64,000 bases of DNA from Hoeflea_A sp040932035 (GTDB lineage: Bacteria; Pseudomonadota; Alphaproteobacteria; Rhizobiales; Rhizobiaceae). Positions 24,005 through 32,842 of the stretch are shown here, one piece after another. The notes beneath the pieces were generated by a model. It did not search any database. It saw only the letters and a program-made list of their open reading frames with translations, and was not told the origin of the DNA. The stretch is from positions 992,001-1,056,000 of the forward strand of contig NZ_JBFRBB010000001.1 of the NCBI RefSeq assembly GCF_040932035.1. The letters are read 5' to 3'. The position numbers and the translations under genes were made by a program. Each line of letters opens with the position of its first letter. Position 1 is the first letter of the stretch.

Positions 24005-24967
24005 ATGAGTAAATTCAAGCACCTGCTGGGCGCTACCAGCCTTGGCACGGCCCTTGTGATAGCTGCGCCGGTTTTTGCGGAAGACAGCAAGGATCCAATC
24101 ATTATTCCAATCCATAACTGGTCGAGCCAGATCGTCATGAGCAATGCGGTCGGTCAGATTCTGGAGTCCATCGGCGACAATGTTGAATATGTAACGACGG
24201 ACAGCCAGGCCGTTTATGAATCGGTTCGTCTTGGTGACGTCCATCTGGAACTGGAGGTCTGGGAAGGGGCCTTCGGCAAGTCATTCCGTGAGGCACTCGA
24301 AAAGGGCGGTCTGCATGATGCGGGCGACCACGATGCCGTGACCCGGGAGGACTGGTGGTATCCGATGTGGACCAAGGAATCCTGTCCGGGACTGCCGTCC
24401 TGGGAAGCACTGAACGAATGTGCCGCCCTGTTCGCAACGCCGGAAACCGGTGACAAGGGCCGTTATCTGGATGGCCCGGTGGACTGGCTTAAGCACGGCA
24501 AGGAAAGGGCAGAAGCACTCGGCTTGGACTTTACCGTGATCAATGCCGGATCAGCCGCCGCACTATGGGCGGAAATCGGCGCTGCCGAAAAGGACAAGAA
24601 GCCGGTTCTGGTTTTCAACTGGACACCCAATTTTGCTGAAGCCGTGTGGCCGGGTGAATTTGTTGAGTTTCCGGAATGGGAAGACGGTTGTGACAAGGAC
24701 CCGACAAAGGGCCCCAACAAGGAAGCGCTCTACGACTGCGGCAACCCGGCAAAGGGCTATCTGAAAAAAGCAGCCTGGGACGGCATGAAGGACAAGTGGC
24801 CCCGGGCTTATTGCGTTCTTACCAAGGTCAGCTTCACCAATCCGCAAATTGCGCAAATGGCCAAATTGGTCGATGTGGATGAACAGGAGCCCGAGGAGGC
24901 GGCCGAAAACTGGCTCGCCGACAATGAGGGTGTCTGGAAACCCTGGGTGGAGGCCTGCCCGGGTTAG
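24005..24967 (+). CDS. tmoX: Glycine-betaine/TMAO-type ABC substrate-binding protein (TmoX-like)
   Basis: Periplasmic OpuAC-family binding protein of 320 residues with a signal peptide (MSKFKHLLGATSLGTALVIAAPVFAED). GGGAGGATGAAAA precedes the ATG. Aromatic residues expected to form the cation-pi cage for a quaternary or N-oxide head group are spread along the chain: HNWSSQ, LEVWEGAFG, EDWWYPMWTKES, FNWTPNF. Two Cys pairs (SCPGLPSWEALNEC; DGCDKDP...DCGN) probably form disulfides, as in marine TMAO-type proteins. The ATPase and a fused permease follow, and a Tdm-like gene ends the cluster. That context makes trimethylamine-N-oxide the favoured ligand; glycine betaine, choline or carnitine remain possible. 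Confidence 0.82.
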   Translation: MSKFKHLLGATSLGTALVIAAPVFAEDSKDPIIIPIHNWSSQIVMSNAVGQILESIGDNVEYVTTDSQAVYESVRLGDVHLELEVWEGAFGKSFREALEKGGLHDAGDHDAVTREDWWYPMWTKESCPGLPSWEALNECAALFATPETGDKGRYLDGPVDWLKHGKERAEALGLDFTVINAGSAAALWAEIGAAEKDKKPVLVFNWTPNFAEAVWPGEFVEFPEWEDGCDKDPTKGPNKEALYDCGNPAKGYLKKAAWDGMKDKWPRAYCVLTKVSFTNPQIAQMAKLVDVDEQEPEEAAENWLADNEGVWKPWVEACPG

Positions 24968-25015
24968 TCTGTCATTCGTGGCAAATTAGCTGCATACTTT
25001 TGTTTCGGTATGAAC

Positions 25016-25042
25016 GGGCATCCCGGCTTGTTCGGGGTGCCC
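25016..25042 (+). repeat. Stem-loop between the binding-protein and ATPase genes
   Basis: A 10-bp stem (GGGCATCCCG with CGGGGTGCCC, one G-T pair, 7-base loop) sits 48 bp after the tmoX stop and 18 bp before the ATPase start. It lacks a T run, so it may stabilise the upstream transcript rather than end it, giving more binding protein than ATPase. Confidence 0.5.
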
Positions 25043-25059
25043 AAAACCTGGGACCGCAA

Positions 25060-26082
25060 ATGACTGATTCTCAACCGGTAATCTCCTGCCGCAATGCCTG
25101 GAAAATATTTGGATCGGATCCGGAGCAATTCTACGCGAACATAACTGCGGACATGTCCTTTGAGGACATGCGTGCACAGGGATATATAGCCGGTGTACGC
25201 GACGTTTCGGTGGATGTGGCAAAGGGCGAAATGCTCGTCATCATGGGTTTGTCCGGATCGGGAAAATCCACGCTTGTACGTTGCCTTTCACGACTGCATG
25301 ACATCACCGCCGGCAGCATAATCGTCGATGGCCAGGACCTGGGCTCGCTCAGCGAAAAGGAGCTCATCGAGCTTCGGCGACGCAAAATGGGGATGGTTTT
25401 TCAGAGTTTCGGCCTGTTGCCGCATCGCACTGTACTGGAGAATGTCGCCTTTCCACTGGAAATGCGCGGCCAGGACAAACATGAGCGCCGGCAGCGGGCA
25501 TTGGAGGTCATTGATCTCGTCGGCCTGTCCGGAAGAGAAGAGTATTTTCCACGCGAGTTGTCCGGCGGGCAGCAGCAGCGTGTCGGAATTGCCCGTTCGT
25601 TGGCAATTGAGCCCGACATCTGGTTTCTCGACGAACCGTTTTCCGCATTGGATCCGCTGATCCGCCGTGAAATGCAGGATGAATTTCTTCGCCTGCAGGA
25701 AATGCTCGGCAAGACAATTGTTTTTATCACGCATGATTTCGACGAGGCGCTCAGACTGGCCGATCGCATCGCCATCATGAAAGACGGCGCTGTTGAACAA
25801 TGCGATACGCCGGACCAGATCGTACTCAATCCGGCGACCGAGTATGTCGCCAAATTCACAGAGGACATCGACAAGGCGCGCGTTGTTCACGCCGGGGCGA
25901 TTGCCAGGCCCCTGAACGGTCAGCCCGCAACGGGTACGCCGGTTTCCTCGGGCAAAACGATTCAGGACCTTGCCCGGTTGCTGGTTGACGATACACGGGA
26001 CCAGATTCCAGTCGCAGCCGATAGCGGAACGATCATTGGAAGCCTTGACCGGATCGAGGCATTGGACATTTTGTTGAGATAG
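25060..26082 (+). CDS. tmoW: Glycine-betaine/TMAO-type ABC ATPase (TmoW-like)
   Basis: ProV/OpuAA-class ATPase of 340 residues. The N-terminal helix region (NAWKIFGSDPEQFY) and the first sheet are typical of quaternary-amine importers. Walker A is GLSGSGKST, the Q-loop MVFQSFGLLPHRTVLENV, the signature LSGGQQQRVGIARS, Walker B IWFLDEPFSALDP and the switch ITHDFDEALRLADRI. A C-terminal regulatory region of about 75 residues (after EYVAKFTEDIDKARVV) looks like a degenerate CBS pair. ATG 25060 was chosen over an upstream codon at 25000 because it begins at the conserved domain edge. It ends 3 bp before the permease gene. Confidence 0.87.
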   Translation: MTDSQPVISCRNAWKIFGSDPEQFYANITADMSFEDMRAQGYIAGVRDVSVDVAKGEMLVIMGLSGSGKSTLVRCLSRLHDITAGSIIVDGQDLGSLSEKELIELRRRKMGMVFQSFGLLPHRTVLENVAFPLEMRGQDKHERRQRALEVIDLVGLSGREEYFPRELSGGQQQRVGIARSLAIEPDIWFLDEPFSALDPLIRREMQDEFLRLQEMLGKTIVFITHDFDEALRLADRIAIMKDGAVEQCDTPDQIVLNPATEYVAKFTEDIDKARVVHAGAIARPLNGQPATGTPVSSGKTIQDLARLLVDDTRDQIPVAADSGTIIGSLDRIEALDILLR

Positions 26083-26085
26083 CTG

Positions 26086-28056
26086 ATGACGGTAATCGCA
26101 ACACAAATGCCAGCCCGGGTCGACAGTTTGTCGAATGTGCGCGTCGCTACTGTCCTATTTGCAATTGCGGTTGTTCTTGCAGTTGCGAAGCCGATTTTAC
26201 CCGATCTGCTAATCAGGCTTCCAGATTGGATGATTTTGCCGTGGGCGCAATGGCTGCAGGCCCTGTTCGATTTTGTGCGTGAGGATCTTGGCCTCATATA
26301 TGTCACCCGCACAATCACTGCCGGTCTGGAATTTGTCCTCGACGCAACGGCCAACATTCTCTACGGCAAGCACCGCTGGCCGTATCTCGGACCAATTTCA
26401 TGGGCAAGTGTTGCTGGTGTATCCGCAGTTTTGGGCTATTGGCTCGGTGGGAAACGGCTGGCAATCATTGCCGGCGGCACATGGGTCTGGACGGCGGTGA
26501 TCGGCCAGTGGAAGCTGGCAATGGAGACCATGTCGGTCATTGTCGTCGCAGCTCCGATCGCGGTGGCCATCGGCGTCGGGCTTGGTATCCTGGCCTGGAA
26601 ACACAGGCCGGTTGAAACCGCCCTGCGCCCGGTGTTGGCTGTACTGCAGACACTGCCGTTCTTCACCTATCTGCTTCCGGCTGTGATTTTCTTCAAGGTG
26701 GGCCCCACGGCGGCCGCTGTAGCAACAATCATTTTTGCAATCCCACCGATGATCCTGATGACGACGCTTGGGCTGAAAAAGGTATCGCCGGATGTCGTGG
26801 AGGCGGGCCAAATGAGCGGCTCAACACGCTGGCAGATGCTTCGTCATGTCTATTTGCCCGCAGCGAGGACCGAAATCCTGGTGGGCGTGAACCAGGTCAT
26901 CATGCTTTGTCTTGCGATGGTGGTTCTGACGGCCTTTATCGGCATGCCCGGGCTTGGCGCCAAACTGCTGGCCATGATGGGATCTTTCAAGCTGGGGCGG
27001 TCATTCGAGATCGGGGTCACGATTGTGCTGATCGCGGTCATGCTTGACCGGCTTTCAAAAGCCTGGATCGTCAAGCAACCCGTTCATTTCGAAAAAGGCA
27101 CACCCTGGTCGCAAAGACACTTTTTCCTTCTTGCGGGCATTGCTGCTTTTGTGCTGCTTGCCTTGCTTGCCTGGGTGGTTCCCTATTTTCATGAGGTCGG
27201 CCGCAGGCAGGATTTGTCCATGGGCAAGGAGATCGACTACGCGATCAAGTGGGTCCTGGACGTCGATGCGATTCAGGCAACCACCCAGTGGTTAAGATGG
27301 TTTCTCAACACCAAGATTCTGATCCCGTTCCGTGACTCCATCCTGTGGCTTCCGACCTCATCGGTCATCCTGCTGTTTTCCGCCGCTGCCTATTATATCG
27401 GTGGGCTGCGGTCGGCGCTTGTGATTGCCTGCTTCTTTGGAATTGTGGCTTTAAGCGGCTGGTGGGATCGTTCCATGATCACTCTTTATACGGTCATCTC
27501 CGCAGTCATACTGGCAACCCTTCTGGGAATTCCGCTCGGAATATTCGCCAGCCGGAGCGAAAAGTGGTCAGGCAGAATTTTGCTCGCATGTGACACCGCG
27601 CAGACCTTTCCGAGCTTCATCTACCTGATTCCCGCCATCATGCTTTTTGGCGTCAATGACGTGGCGGTGATCTTTTCCATTCTGATCTTCGCCATGGTTC
27701 CGCTGGCCCGCTACACGATCGAGGGGCTTCGCGGGGTCCCGGTTGAATTAACCGAAGCCGCGGACATGGCGGGATCAACGCGCAGGCAAAAGCTTCTGCA
27801 CGTGCAGTTGCCGCTGGCGTTGCCGACAATGGCTGTCGGGTTCAACCAGGCAATCATGTTTGCGTTTTTCATGGTGATCATCGCGGCCTTCATCGGCACG
27901 CAGGATCTTGGGCAGGAACTGCAACGGACACTTGCGGGCAATGAGCTTGGCAAGAACTTCGTTCTGGGGACCTGCGTTTCGGTGATGGCACTCGCGTTCG
28001 ACCATGTGATCAGGCGCTGGGTTGCCGTCCGCAAAGCGGCATTGGGACTGGACTGA
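26086..28056 (+). CDS. tmoV: Tandem-fused glycine-betaine/TMAO-type ABC permease (TmoV-like)
   Basis: Inner-membrane protein of 656 residues that is two ProW-like permeases in one chain. The coupling loops of the two halves are easily aligned: EAGQMSGSTRWQMLRHVYLPAARTEIL in the first and EAADMAGSTRRQKLLHVQLPLALPTMA in the second, each followed by a hydrophobic helix and FIGMPGLG or FIGTQDLG. About twelve membrane segments are expected. The fusion lets one polypeptide form the whole channel with two TmoW subunits. It overlaps the Tdm-like gene by a single base, so uptake and demethylation are co-translated. Confidence 0.87.
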   Translation: MTVIATQMPARVDSLSNVRVATVLFAIAVVLAVAKPILPDLLIRLPDWMILPWAQWLQALFDFVREDLGLIYVTRTITAGLEFVLDATANILYGKHRWPYLGPISWASVAGVSAVLGYWLGGKRLAIIAGGTWVWTAVIGQWKLAMETMSVIVVAAPIAVAIGVGLGILAWKHRPVETALRPVLAVLQTLPFFTYLLPAVIFFKVGPTAAAVATIIFAIPPMILMTTLGLKKVSPDVVEAGQMSGSTRWQMLRHVYLPAARTEILVGVNQVIMLCLAMVVLTAFIGMPGLGAKLLAMMGSFKLGRSFEIGVTIVLIAVMLDRLSKAWIVKQPVHFEKGTPWSQRHFFLLAGIAAFVLLALLAWVVPYFHEVGRRQDLSMGKEIDYAIKWVLDVDAIQATTQWLRWFLNTKILIPFRDSILWLPTSSVILLFSAAAYYIGGLRSALVIACFFGIVALSGWWDRSMITLYTVISAVILATLLGIPLGIFASRSEKWSGRILLACDTAQTFPSFIYLIPAIMLFGVNDVAVIFSILIFAMVPLARYTIEGLRGVPVELTEAADMAGSTRRQKLLHVQLPLALPTMAVGFNQAIMFAFFMVIIAAFIGTQDLGQELQRTLAGNELGKNFVLGTCVSVMALAFDHVIRRWVAVRKAALGLD

Positions 28057-30425
28057 TGGGTGTGAAACCGCTGCTTGAAACTCCATATGAGCGGGCTGGC
28101 GTCATTACGCCTGGCCTGCCCGTTTTGCCACATGGCGTTGAACGGCACCCGATTCCGGGCGGCGGCTCAAGGGCCGTCCGTCTCGAAAAGGGAGACGAGT
28201 TCTCCGTCCTTGACCGGGAGGGGCTGCAGCCGGCTGAATTGGTTTTTTTTGCGCCCGATGGAACATCGGATGCAGCCATGATCGGAGCCCGTGGCGGCGG
28301 TGAGGCTTCCGGGTTGAAGGCTGCCCTCGTATCCGACGCATCCGGACAAAAGGTTGCAAGGGCACTCGATGCAGCAGGATTTGACATCGGACGGGCCGAT
28401 GCGGTCCGGTTGTTTGAAGAAGGTTCCAGGGCCGGTGACATGGAGACCTTCCATGCCGCCTGCGACGGCCTGTTGATAGCCTGCGCGCCTGCGCGGCCGA
28501 TGCTGCCCGAGGAGCAGGATACGGCAACCGAAATTATCCTTTACATCCGACGGGAAAGACCCGGCGAAGGCAAGGGCGGGCGCAAGCCGCCGGATCCGCT
28601 GGCTGACAGCCTGCTCGACACCAATATCCAGCCCGGCAATGCCACCGCCTACGAAGTCCGGGCCGGACAGTTTATCCAGATCGTCGATATACAGGGCAGG
28701 GAGTGTTCCGACTTCCAGGCATTTTCCGCGCGTGCCCTTGATCAGGGGCTGGAACGCGAAATAGACCCGACAACGACCCGCTCGCTGATGGGATCACTCT
28801 ATCCCGCGCCCGGAATATTCTCCAAATATTTCAGTGTCGACCACGAGCCGCTGGTCGAGATCGTGCAGGACACATGCGGGCGCCACGACACGTTCGGTCT
28901 TGCCTGCACCGCGCGGTATTATGAAGATCTCGGCTACCCCGGCCACGTCAATTGTTCGGACAACATGAACCGCGAACTGTCACGGTTTGACGTTCGCCCG
29001 CGTGGCGGCTGGCCGGCGATCAACTTCTTTTTCAACACCATGCTCGATGACGCCAACGCCATCGGCATGGACGATCCCTGGTCGCGTCCGGGCGACTATG
29101 TGCTGCTTCGTGCACTGACGGATCTTGTTTGCGTCTCGAGCGCGTGCCCCTGCGATGTCGATCCGGCCAATGGCTGGAACCCGACCGATATCCAGGTGCG
29201 GGTCTATGGCGAAACTGAGGATTTCCAGCGTTCGATTGGCTGGCGTAAAACTGCGGAGGCAGATGTGGAAGAAACCAGAAAAACCGCATTTCATGATTGC
29301 TTTGCGCGGCACACACGCGATTTCGCCGAATATAACGGCTACTGGCTTGCCAATCAGATGACCAATCACGGCGCAATCGCCGAATATTGGGCGTGCCGTG
29401 AAAAGGCGGCAATCATGGATCTGTCGCCACTGCGCAAATATGAGGTGACGGGTCCGGATGCCGAGGAACTGATGCAGCTTTGCGTCACGCGCAACATGAA
29501 GAAACTCTCTGTCGGTCAGGTTGTTTACACCGCCATGTGCTACGAACACGGCGGCATGATCGACGACGGCACTGTGTTCCGGCTTGGCGAGACCAATTTT
29601 CGCTGGATCGGAGGCAATGACGACAGCGGGATATGGCTGCGCAAGCAGGCTCAGGAACGAGGCCTTGACGCGTGGGTCCGCTCATCGACGGATCAGCTCC
29701 ACAATGTGGCCGTGCAGGGGCCGCTCTCGCGCGACATATTAAGAAAGGTCTTTTGGACTGCCCCAACCCAGCCGACGGTGGAAGAATTGCCGTGGTTTCG
29801 GTTCACGATTGCGCGTGTCGGTGATTTCCACGGCGCCGCCGTCGTCATCAGCCGGACCGGATATTCGGGCGAGCTGGGATATGAGGTTTTCTGTCATCCT
29901 AAAGATGCCGAGACGGTTTTTGATGCGATCTGGGAAGCGGGTGAACCGATGGGGATGGTTCCGCTTGGTCTGGCAGCGCTGGATATGCTGAGGATCGAGG
30001 CCGGCCTGGTGTTCGCCGGAATGGAATTCTGCGACCAGACAAATCCCTTCGAGGCCGGTATCGGATTTACCGTGCCGCTTAAAACCCAGGAAGATGATTT
30101 TATCGGCAGAGCTGCAATAGAAGAACGCAAGGCGCATCCTCAACGCAAGCTCGTCGGGCTTGAAATAGAGGGTGGAACCGTGCCGTCGACCGGCGACTGT
30201 ATCCGGGTCGGCAAGGCTCAGGTTGGAGAGGTCACATCGGCCATGAAGTCGCCCATCCTCGGCAAAGTGATTGCACTGGCGCGTGTGGATGTGACTCATG
30301 GCGAACCCGGTACCGAAATCGAGGTCGGTCAGCTCGACGGCCTGCAAAAGCGGCTGAAAGCCAAAGTCTGCGCCTTTCCGCACTTCGATCCGACAAAGGA
30401 GCGGGTGAAGGGCAATTACGGATAA
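28056..30425 (+). CDS. tdm: Trimethylamine-N-oxide demethylase-like DUF1989-GcvT fusion (Tdm)
   Basis: Cytoplasmic fusion protein of 789 residues. Residues 1-175 are a divergent leader; about 185-395 form the DUF1989 domain (GRECSDFQAFS with Cys217, TTTRSL, GRHDTFGLACTARYYEDLGY, CVSSACPCDVDPANGWNPTDIQVRVY with Cys359, Cys364 and Cys366); about 415-789 form a GcvT-like tetrahydrofolate-binding aminomethyltransferase domain (GAIAEYWACREKAAIMDLS, SRTGYSGELGYEVF, LGLAALDMLRIEAG). This is exactly the architecture described for TMAO demethylase, in which the zinc-binding DUF1989 domain makes dimethylamine and formaldehyde and the GcvT domain captures formaldehyde on folate. The clustered Cys fit the zinc site. 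The overlap with the TMAO-type permease gene strengthens the call. An alternative is another methyl-amine lyase of the same architecture. Confidence 0.82.
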   Translation: MGVKPLLETPYERAGVITPGLPVLPHGVERHPIPGGGSRAVRLEKGDEFSVLDREGLQPAELVFFAPDGTSDAAMIGARGGGEASGLKAALVSDASGQKVARALDAAGFDIGRADAVRLFEEGSRAGDMETFHAACDGLLIACAPARPMLPEEQDTATEIILYIRRERPGEGKGGRKPPDPLADSLLDTNIQPGNATAYEVRAGQFIQIVDIQGRECSDFQAFSARALDQGLEREIDPTTTRSLMGSLYPAPGIFSKYFSVDHEPLVEIVQDTCGRHDTFGLACTARYYEDLGYPGHVNCSDNMNRELSRFDVRPRGGWPAINFFFNTMLDDANAIGMDDPWSRPGDYVLLRALTDLVCVSSACPCDVDPANGWNPTDIQVRVYGETEDFQRSIGWRKTAEADVEETRKTAFHDCFARHTRDFAEYNGYWLANQMTNHGAIAEYWACREKAAIMDLSPLRKYEVTGPDAEELMQLCVTRNMKKLSVGQVVYTAMCYEHGGMIDDGTVFRLGETNFRWIGGNDDSGIWLRKQAQERGLDAWVRSSTDQLHNVAVQGPLSRDILRKVFWTAPTQPTVEELPWFRFTIARVGDFHGAAVVISRTGYSGELGYEVFCHPKDAETVFDAIWEAGEPMGMVPLGLAALDMLRIEAGLVFAGMEFCDQTNPFEAGIGFTVPLKTQEDDFIGRAAIEERKAHPQRKLVGLEIEGGTVPSTGDCIRVGKAQVGEVTSAMKSPILGKVIALARVDVTHGEPGTEIEVGQLDGLQKRLKAKVCAFPHFDPTKERVKGNYG

Positions 30426-30684
30426 GCCTCCCGGCGTCGGATGCTGATTTGCCGGTCACGGCATGATCGGGTTGGCGCTTTTGCCTGCCGAAGATCGGCG
30501 TTTTTGTCAGCCGGCTAACGGTCGGCCGAAGCGGCCCGCTGGTGTGAATCTTATGTCCGACTGTCTCCGAACACTGACGAACACCCGCTGACGGGTCGGA
30601 CCAATCTTAGCCACAGCCCTGTTGGATTCCCGAAGCTGTTGATCTGTCGCAAAAATTTACTGAAAAAACTGCTCCAAATGCCCA

Positions 30685-30710
30685 TTTTGGTATAGAAATG
30701 GTACAAGTTT
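30685..30710 (+). promoter_or_regulatory. Candidate GntR operator upstream of amt
   Basis: TTTTGGTATAG followed by AATGGTACAAG, 11 bp apart, resembles the TTGGTACAA elements in the GntR/FAD-oxidoreductase spacer (15671-15752). It lies about 40-60 bp upstream of the -10 hexamer. Confidence 0.45.
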
Positions 30711-30745
30711 GGCTAAAAAACGTTAGTGATTGGTTTTGTTTTGGT

Positions 30746-30751
30746 TATAAT
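30746..30751 (+). promoter_or_regulatory. Sigma-70-type -10 element of amt
   Basis: A perfect TATAAT in TTGGTTATAATGCG. The hexamer 17 bp upstream (TTAGTG, 30723-30728) is a poor -35, as expected of an activator-dependent promoter. Transcription would start near 30758, giving a leader of about 210 bases. Confidence 0.5.
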
Positions 30752-30827
30752 GCGGCGGCTAATAAGGGGACCTGCCGCAACACCCACCCGGGAGTACGTG
30801 GGGCATTGGCCAGCTTTCGCAGTGGCC
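30752..30827 (+). ncRNA. Structured 5' leader of amt (three hairpins), possible cis-regulatory RNA
   Basis: Immediately after the -10 element three stems can be drawn: GCGGC 30752-30756 with GCCGC 30774-30778; CCCAC 30783-30787 with GTGGG 30798-30802; GGCCA 30808-30812 with TGGCC 30823-30827. Such closely packed stems are absent from other intergenic regions of the window. I cannot assign it to a known riboswitch class. Confidence 0.4.
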
Positions 30828-30971
30828 TTTGCGTGCATATGAGGGCCTACAGGAAATTTCTCCTAAGGAAAATATTTTTCACTAGGGTTGAAATTTCGCC
30901 TCGTAATTGGTAGTCTTTTTCGGATTAGCTGGGCTTTGAACGTTAATTGAAAAAAAGGGGAGGGAGGCTCC

Positions 30972-32327
30972 ATGGGGAACAATCTGGACGCCCTGACCAC
31001 GATATTTACCGAGTTTTACTACTGGGTGACCGTTGTCTTTATGTTTCTGATCCATGTTGGATTCTGTTTATACGAGGTGGCGGCAAGCCGCCGGCGCAAC
31101 CATCTGCATACGCTGATGAAAAACACCATGCTGATCCCGCTGGTGACCATCACATTCTTTTTCTTTGGCTGGTGGATCTATTTCGCGTTTCCAAACGGGC
31201 CGTTCATCAATGGCGGCATCAACTTTGATGCGGCAACCGGGGCCAGACCCTGGGATCCGGCCATGGGCACCAATCTGTCGGATCATATCAACGGTGTATT
31301 CTGGGCCGCGTTCCTGTTGTTCTCATGGACTGCGGCATCCATCGTATCGGGATCGGTGATCGAGCGCATTCGCTCGGGAGCTTTCTGGCTGCTGGCGATA
31401 CTGATAGGTTCGTTCACCTGGATTATCGACGCGTCCTGGGGCTGGCACTGGGACGGCTGGATGGTGAAGCTGCTGGGCTATCATGATGCCTATGCATCCG
31501 GCGTCATCCATGCCATCGCCGGCGGATTTGCACTTGGTGTGCTGGTGGTCCTAGGGCCTCGGCTCGGCAAGTTTGCGGCCGACGGCACACCGCGCGATAT
31601 TCCGCCACACAACAAATGGCTTGTAACCCTCGGCCTTTTCCTCATCTATACGGGTTTCTGGGGTTTTTATGCCGCTTGCAACGTGCCGATCATTTCGCCG
31701 GAAGCCATTGGCGGACAAATCACCGGTGAGACCTGGACCGCGACCAATATCTATCTGGCGCCGACCACGCTCTCAGCCATCACCTTCAACTTCCTGATGT
31801 CGCTTTCGGGTGGACTGATGATGGCCTATGTCGTCTCCAAGGGCGATCCGTTCTGGACCTATTCCGGCGGACTGGCGGGTATCATTACTGCATCGGCGGG
31901 TAACGATCTCTATCATCCGATTCAGGCTATGATCATCGCCGCAATCGGCGCTTGGGCCGCTTACAAACTCCACTACTGGGTTGAGCGCAAATTCAAGATC
32001 GATGATGCTGTCGGCGCGGTTGCCGTGCATGGCTATGCCGGTTTCATCGGGCTCGTGATTGCAGGCTTTGTGCTTTGGGGACAGCCGTCCTCGCCGTATG
32101 AAGGCTACGCCACGATCAATCCGCTTGGTCAGTTCGCCGGAGCCATCATCATGTTCTTTGTTCTCGGCTTCGTGCCGGCCTGGATCGGTTCGAAGGTCCT
32201 GAACGGCCTGGGGCTTTTGAGAGTGCCGGAAAAAGTCGAACTCGAGGGCCTCGATTTCGAATCCGAGCAGGAATACCAGGCTGCGATGTCAGATGTCATC
32301 TCGGCTGAAAAAGCGCTTGTGAAATAA
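30972..32327 (+). CDS. amt: Ammonium transporter (Amt family)
   Basis: Eleven-helix membrane channel of 451 residues. The twin pore histidines are present: His180 in SGVIHAIAGGFALG and His353 in AVAVHGYAGFIGL. Other pore landmarks are SWTAASIVSGSVIERIRSGAFW and the C-terminal ADP/PII-responsive tail region after GSKVLNGLGLLRV. The N-terminal segment (MGNNLDALTTIFTEFYYWVTVVFMFLIHVGFCLYEVAASRRRNH) resembles the divergent Amt group found beside methylamine genes rather than the classical glnK-amtB pair; no glnK is seen. The neighbouring genes release ammonium from amines, so it may recapture leaked ammonium or move methylammonium. Confidence 0.9.
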   Translation: MGNNLDALTTIFTEFYYWVTVVFMFLIHVGFCLYEVAASRRRNHLHTLMKNTMLIPLVTITFFFFGWWIYFAFPNGPFINGGINFDAATGARPWDPAMGTNLSDHINGVFWAAFLLFSWTAASIVSGSVIERIRSGAFWLLAILIGSFTWIIDASWGWHWDGWMVKLLGYHDAYASGVIHAIAGGFALGVLVVLGPRLGKFAADGTPRDIPPHNKWLVTLGLFLIYTGFWGFYAACNVPIISPEAIGGQITGETWTATNIYLAPTTLSAITFNFLMSLSGGLMMAYVVSKGDPFWTYSGGLAGIITASAGNDLYHPIQAMIIAAIGAWAAYKLHYWVERKFKIDDAVGAVAVHGYAGFIGLVIAGFVLWGQPSSPYEGYATINPLGQFAGAIIMFFVLGFVPAWIGSKVLNGLGLLRVPEKVELEGLDFESEQEYQAAMSDVISAEKALVK

Positions 32328-32353
32328 GCAGGTGAACAGAAAGGAGAATGATC

Positions 32354-32572
32354 ATGTCCACGAATGGATTGAGTGACTGGGCCGTTGATCTGGCACAAAC
32401 CGCCGCGGTCTATCCGTTTCAGGGGTTTGAATTCCCGATGTTCATCATCGGTTTGGCGTTCTGGATCTGGTGGCACTGGTTACAGTTGCGCCAGGAAGCG
32501 ACGGAAATCCGGCACGAAACCGAGGCGGACGCATCGGGCGATGCCGCAAGAGATGCCATAGACAGATACTGA
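32354..32572 (+). CDS. Single-span small membrane protein downstream of amt
   Basis: 72 residues from ATG 32354, with AAGGAG eight bases upstream; the nearby ATG 32348 is too close to the ribosome site. One hydrophobic, Trp-rich helix (FPMFIIGLAFWIWWHWLQLR) is followed by a charged tail (EATEIRHETEADASGDAARDAIDRY). It begins 26 bp after the Amt stop and shares its terminator, so it is probably co-expressed. I do not recognise the family; a small Amt partner or regulator is a fair guess. Confidence 0.7.
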   Translation: MSTNGLSDWAVDLAQTAAVYPFQGFEFPMFIIGLAFWIWWHWLQLRQEATEIRHETEADASGDAARDAIDRY

Positions 32573-32599
32573 GTGTCTTTGGACTTTTCCTGAATCCGG

Positions 32600-32628
32600 G
32601 CCGGCCGTTCGCGGCCGGCTCTCCTTTT
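32600..32628 (+). terminator. Rho-independent terminator with TTCG tetraloop
   Basis: An 8-bp all-GC stem (32600-32607 with 32612-32619) closes a TTCG loop and is followed by TCTCCTTTT. It ends the amt operon. The 32631-32842 stretch after it shows no gene. Confidence 0.85.
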
Positions 32629-32842
32629 GGCAAGTATTGCAGCCGGATAAACATGTTTGCAATTCTTGCAGCAGAAACAATGCGTTACGCTATAACCTCT
32701 GATCAGCTCCAAAGTTATTCAGAAATTCTTTGAAAATCCGGCGCCCGTTTTACGTTATCAAAGTGGACAATAACCTTCCTGAATCCGGGTTTACCCGTTT
32801 TTACGGTTGGGACGATGCCTCGCCCATGAAGGATTTGTCCAG

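Larger units (their letters stand above)
30426..30971. other. 546-bp regulatory region upstream of the ammonium transporter
   Basis: No convincing gene. The left part (30426-30660) shows nothing specific. From 30685 it holds, in order, a GntR-type element pair, a -10 hexamer, three consecutive hairpins, an AT-rich stretch and the ribosome site GGGAGGGAGG (about 30957-30968) of the amt gene. Confidence 0.6.
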
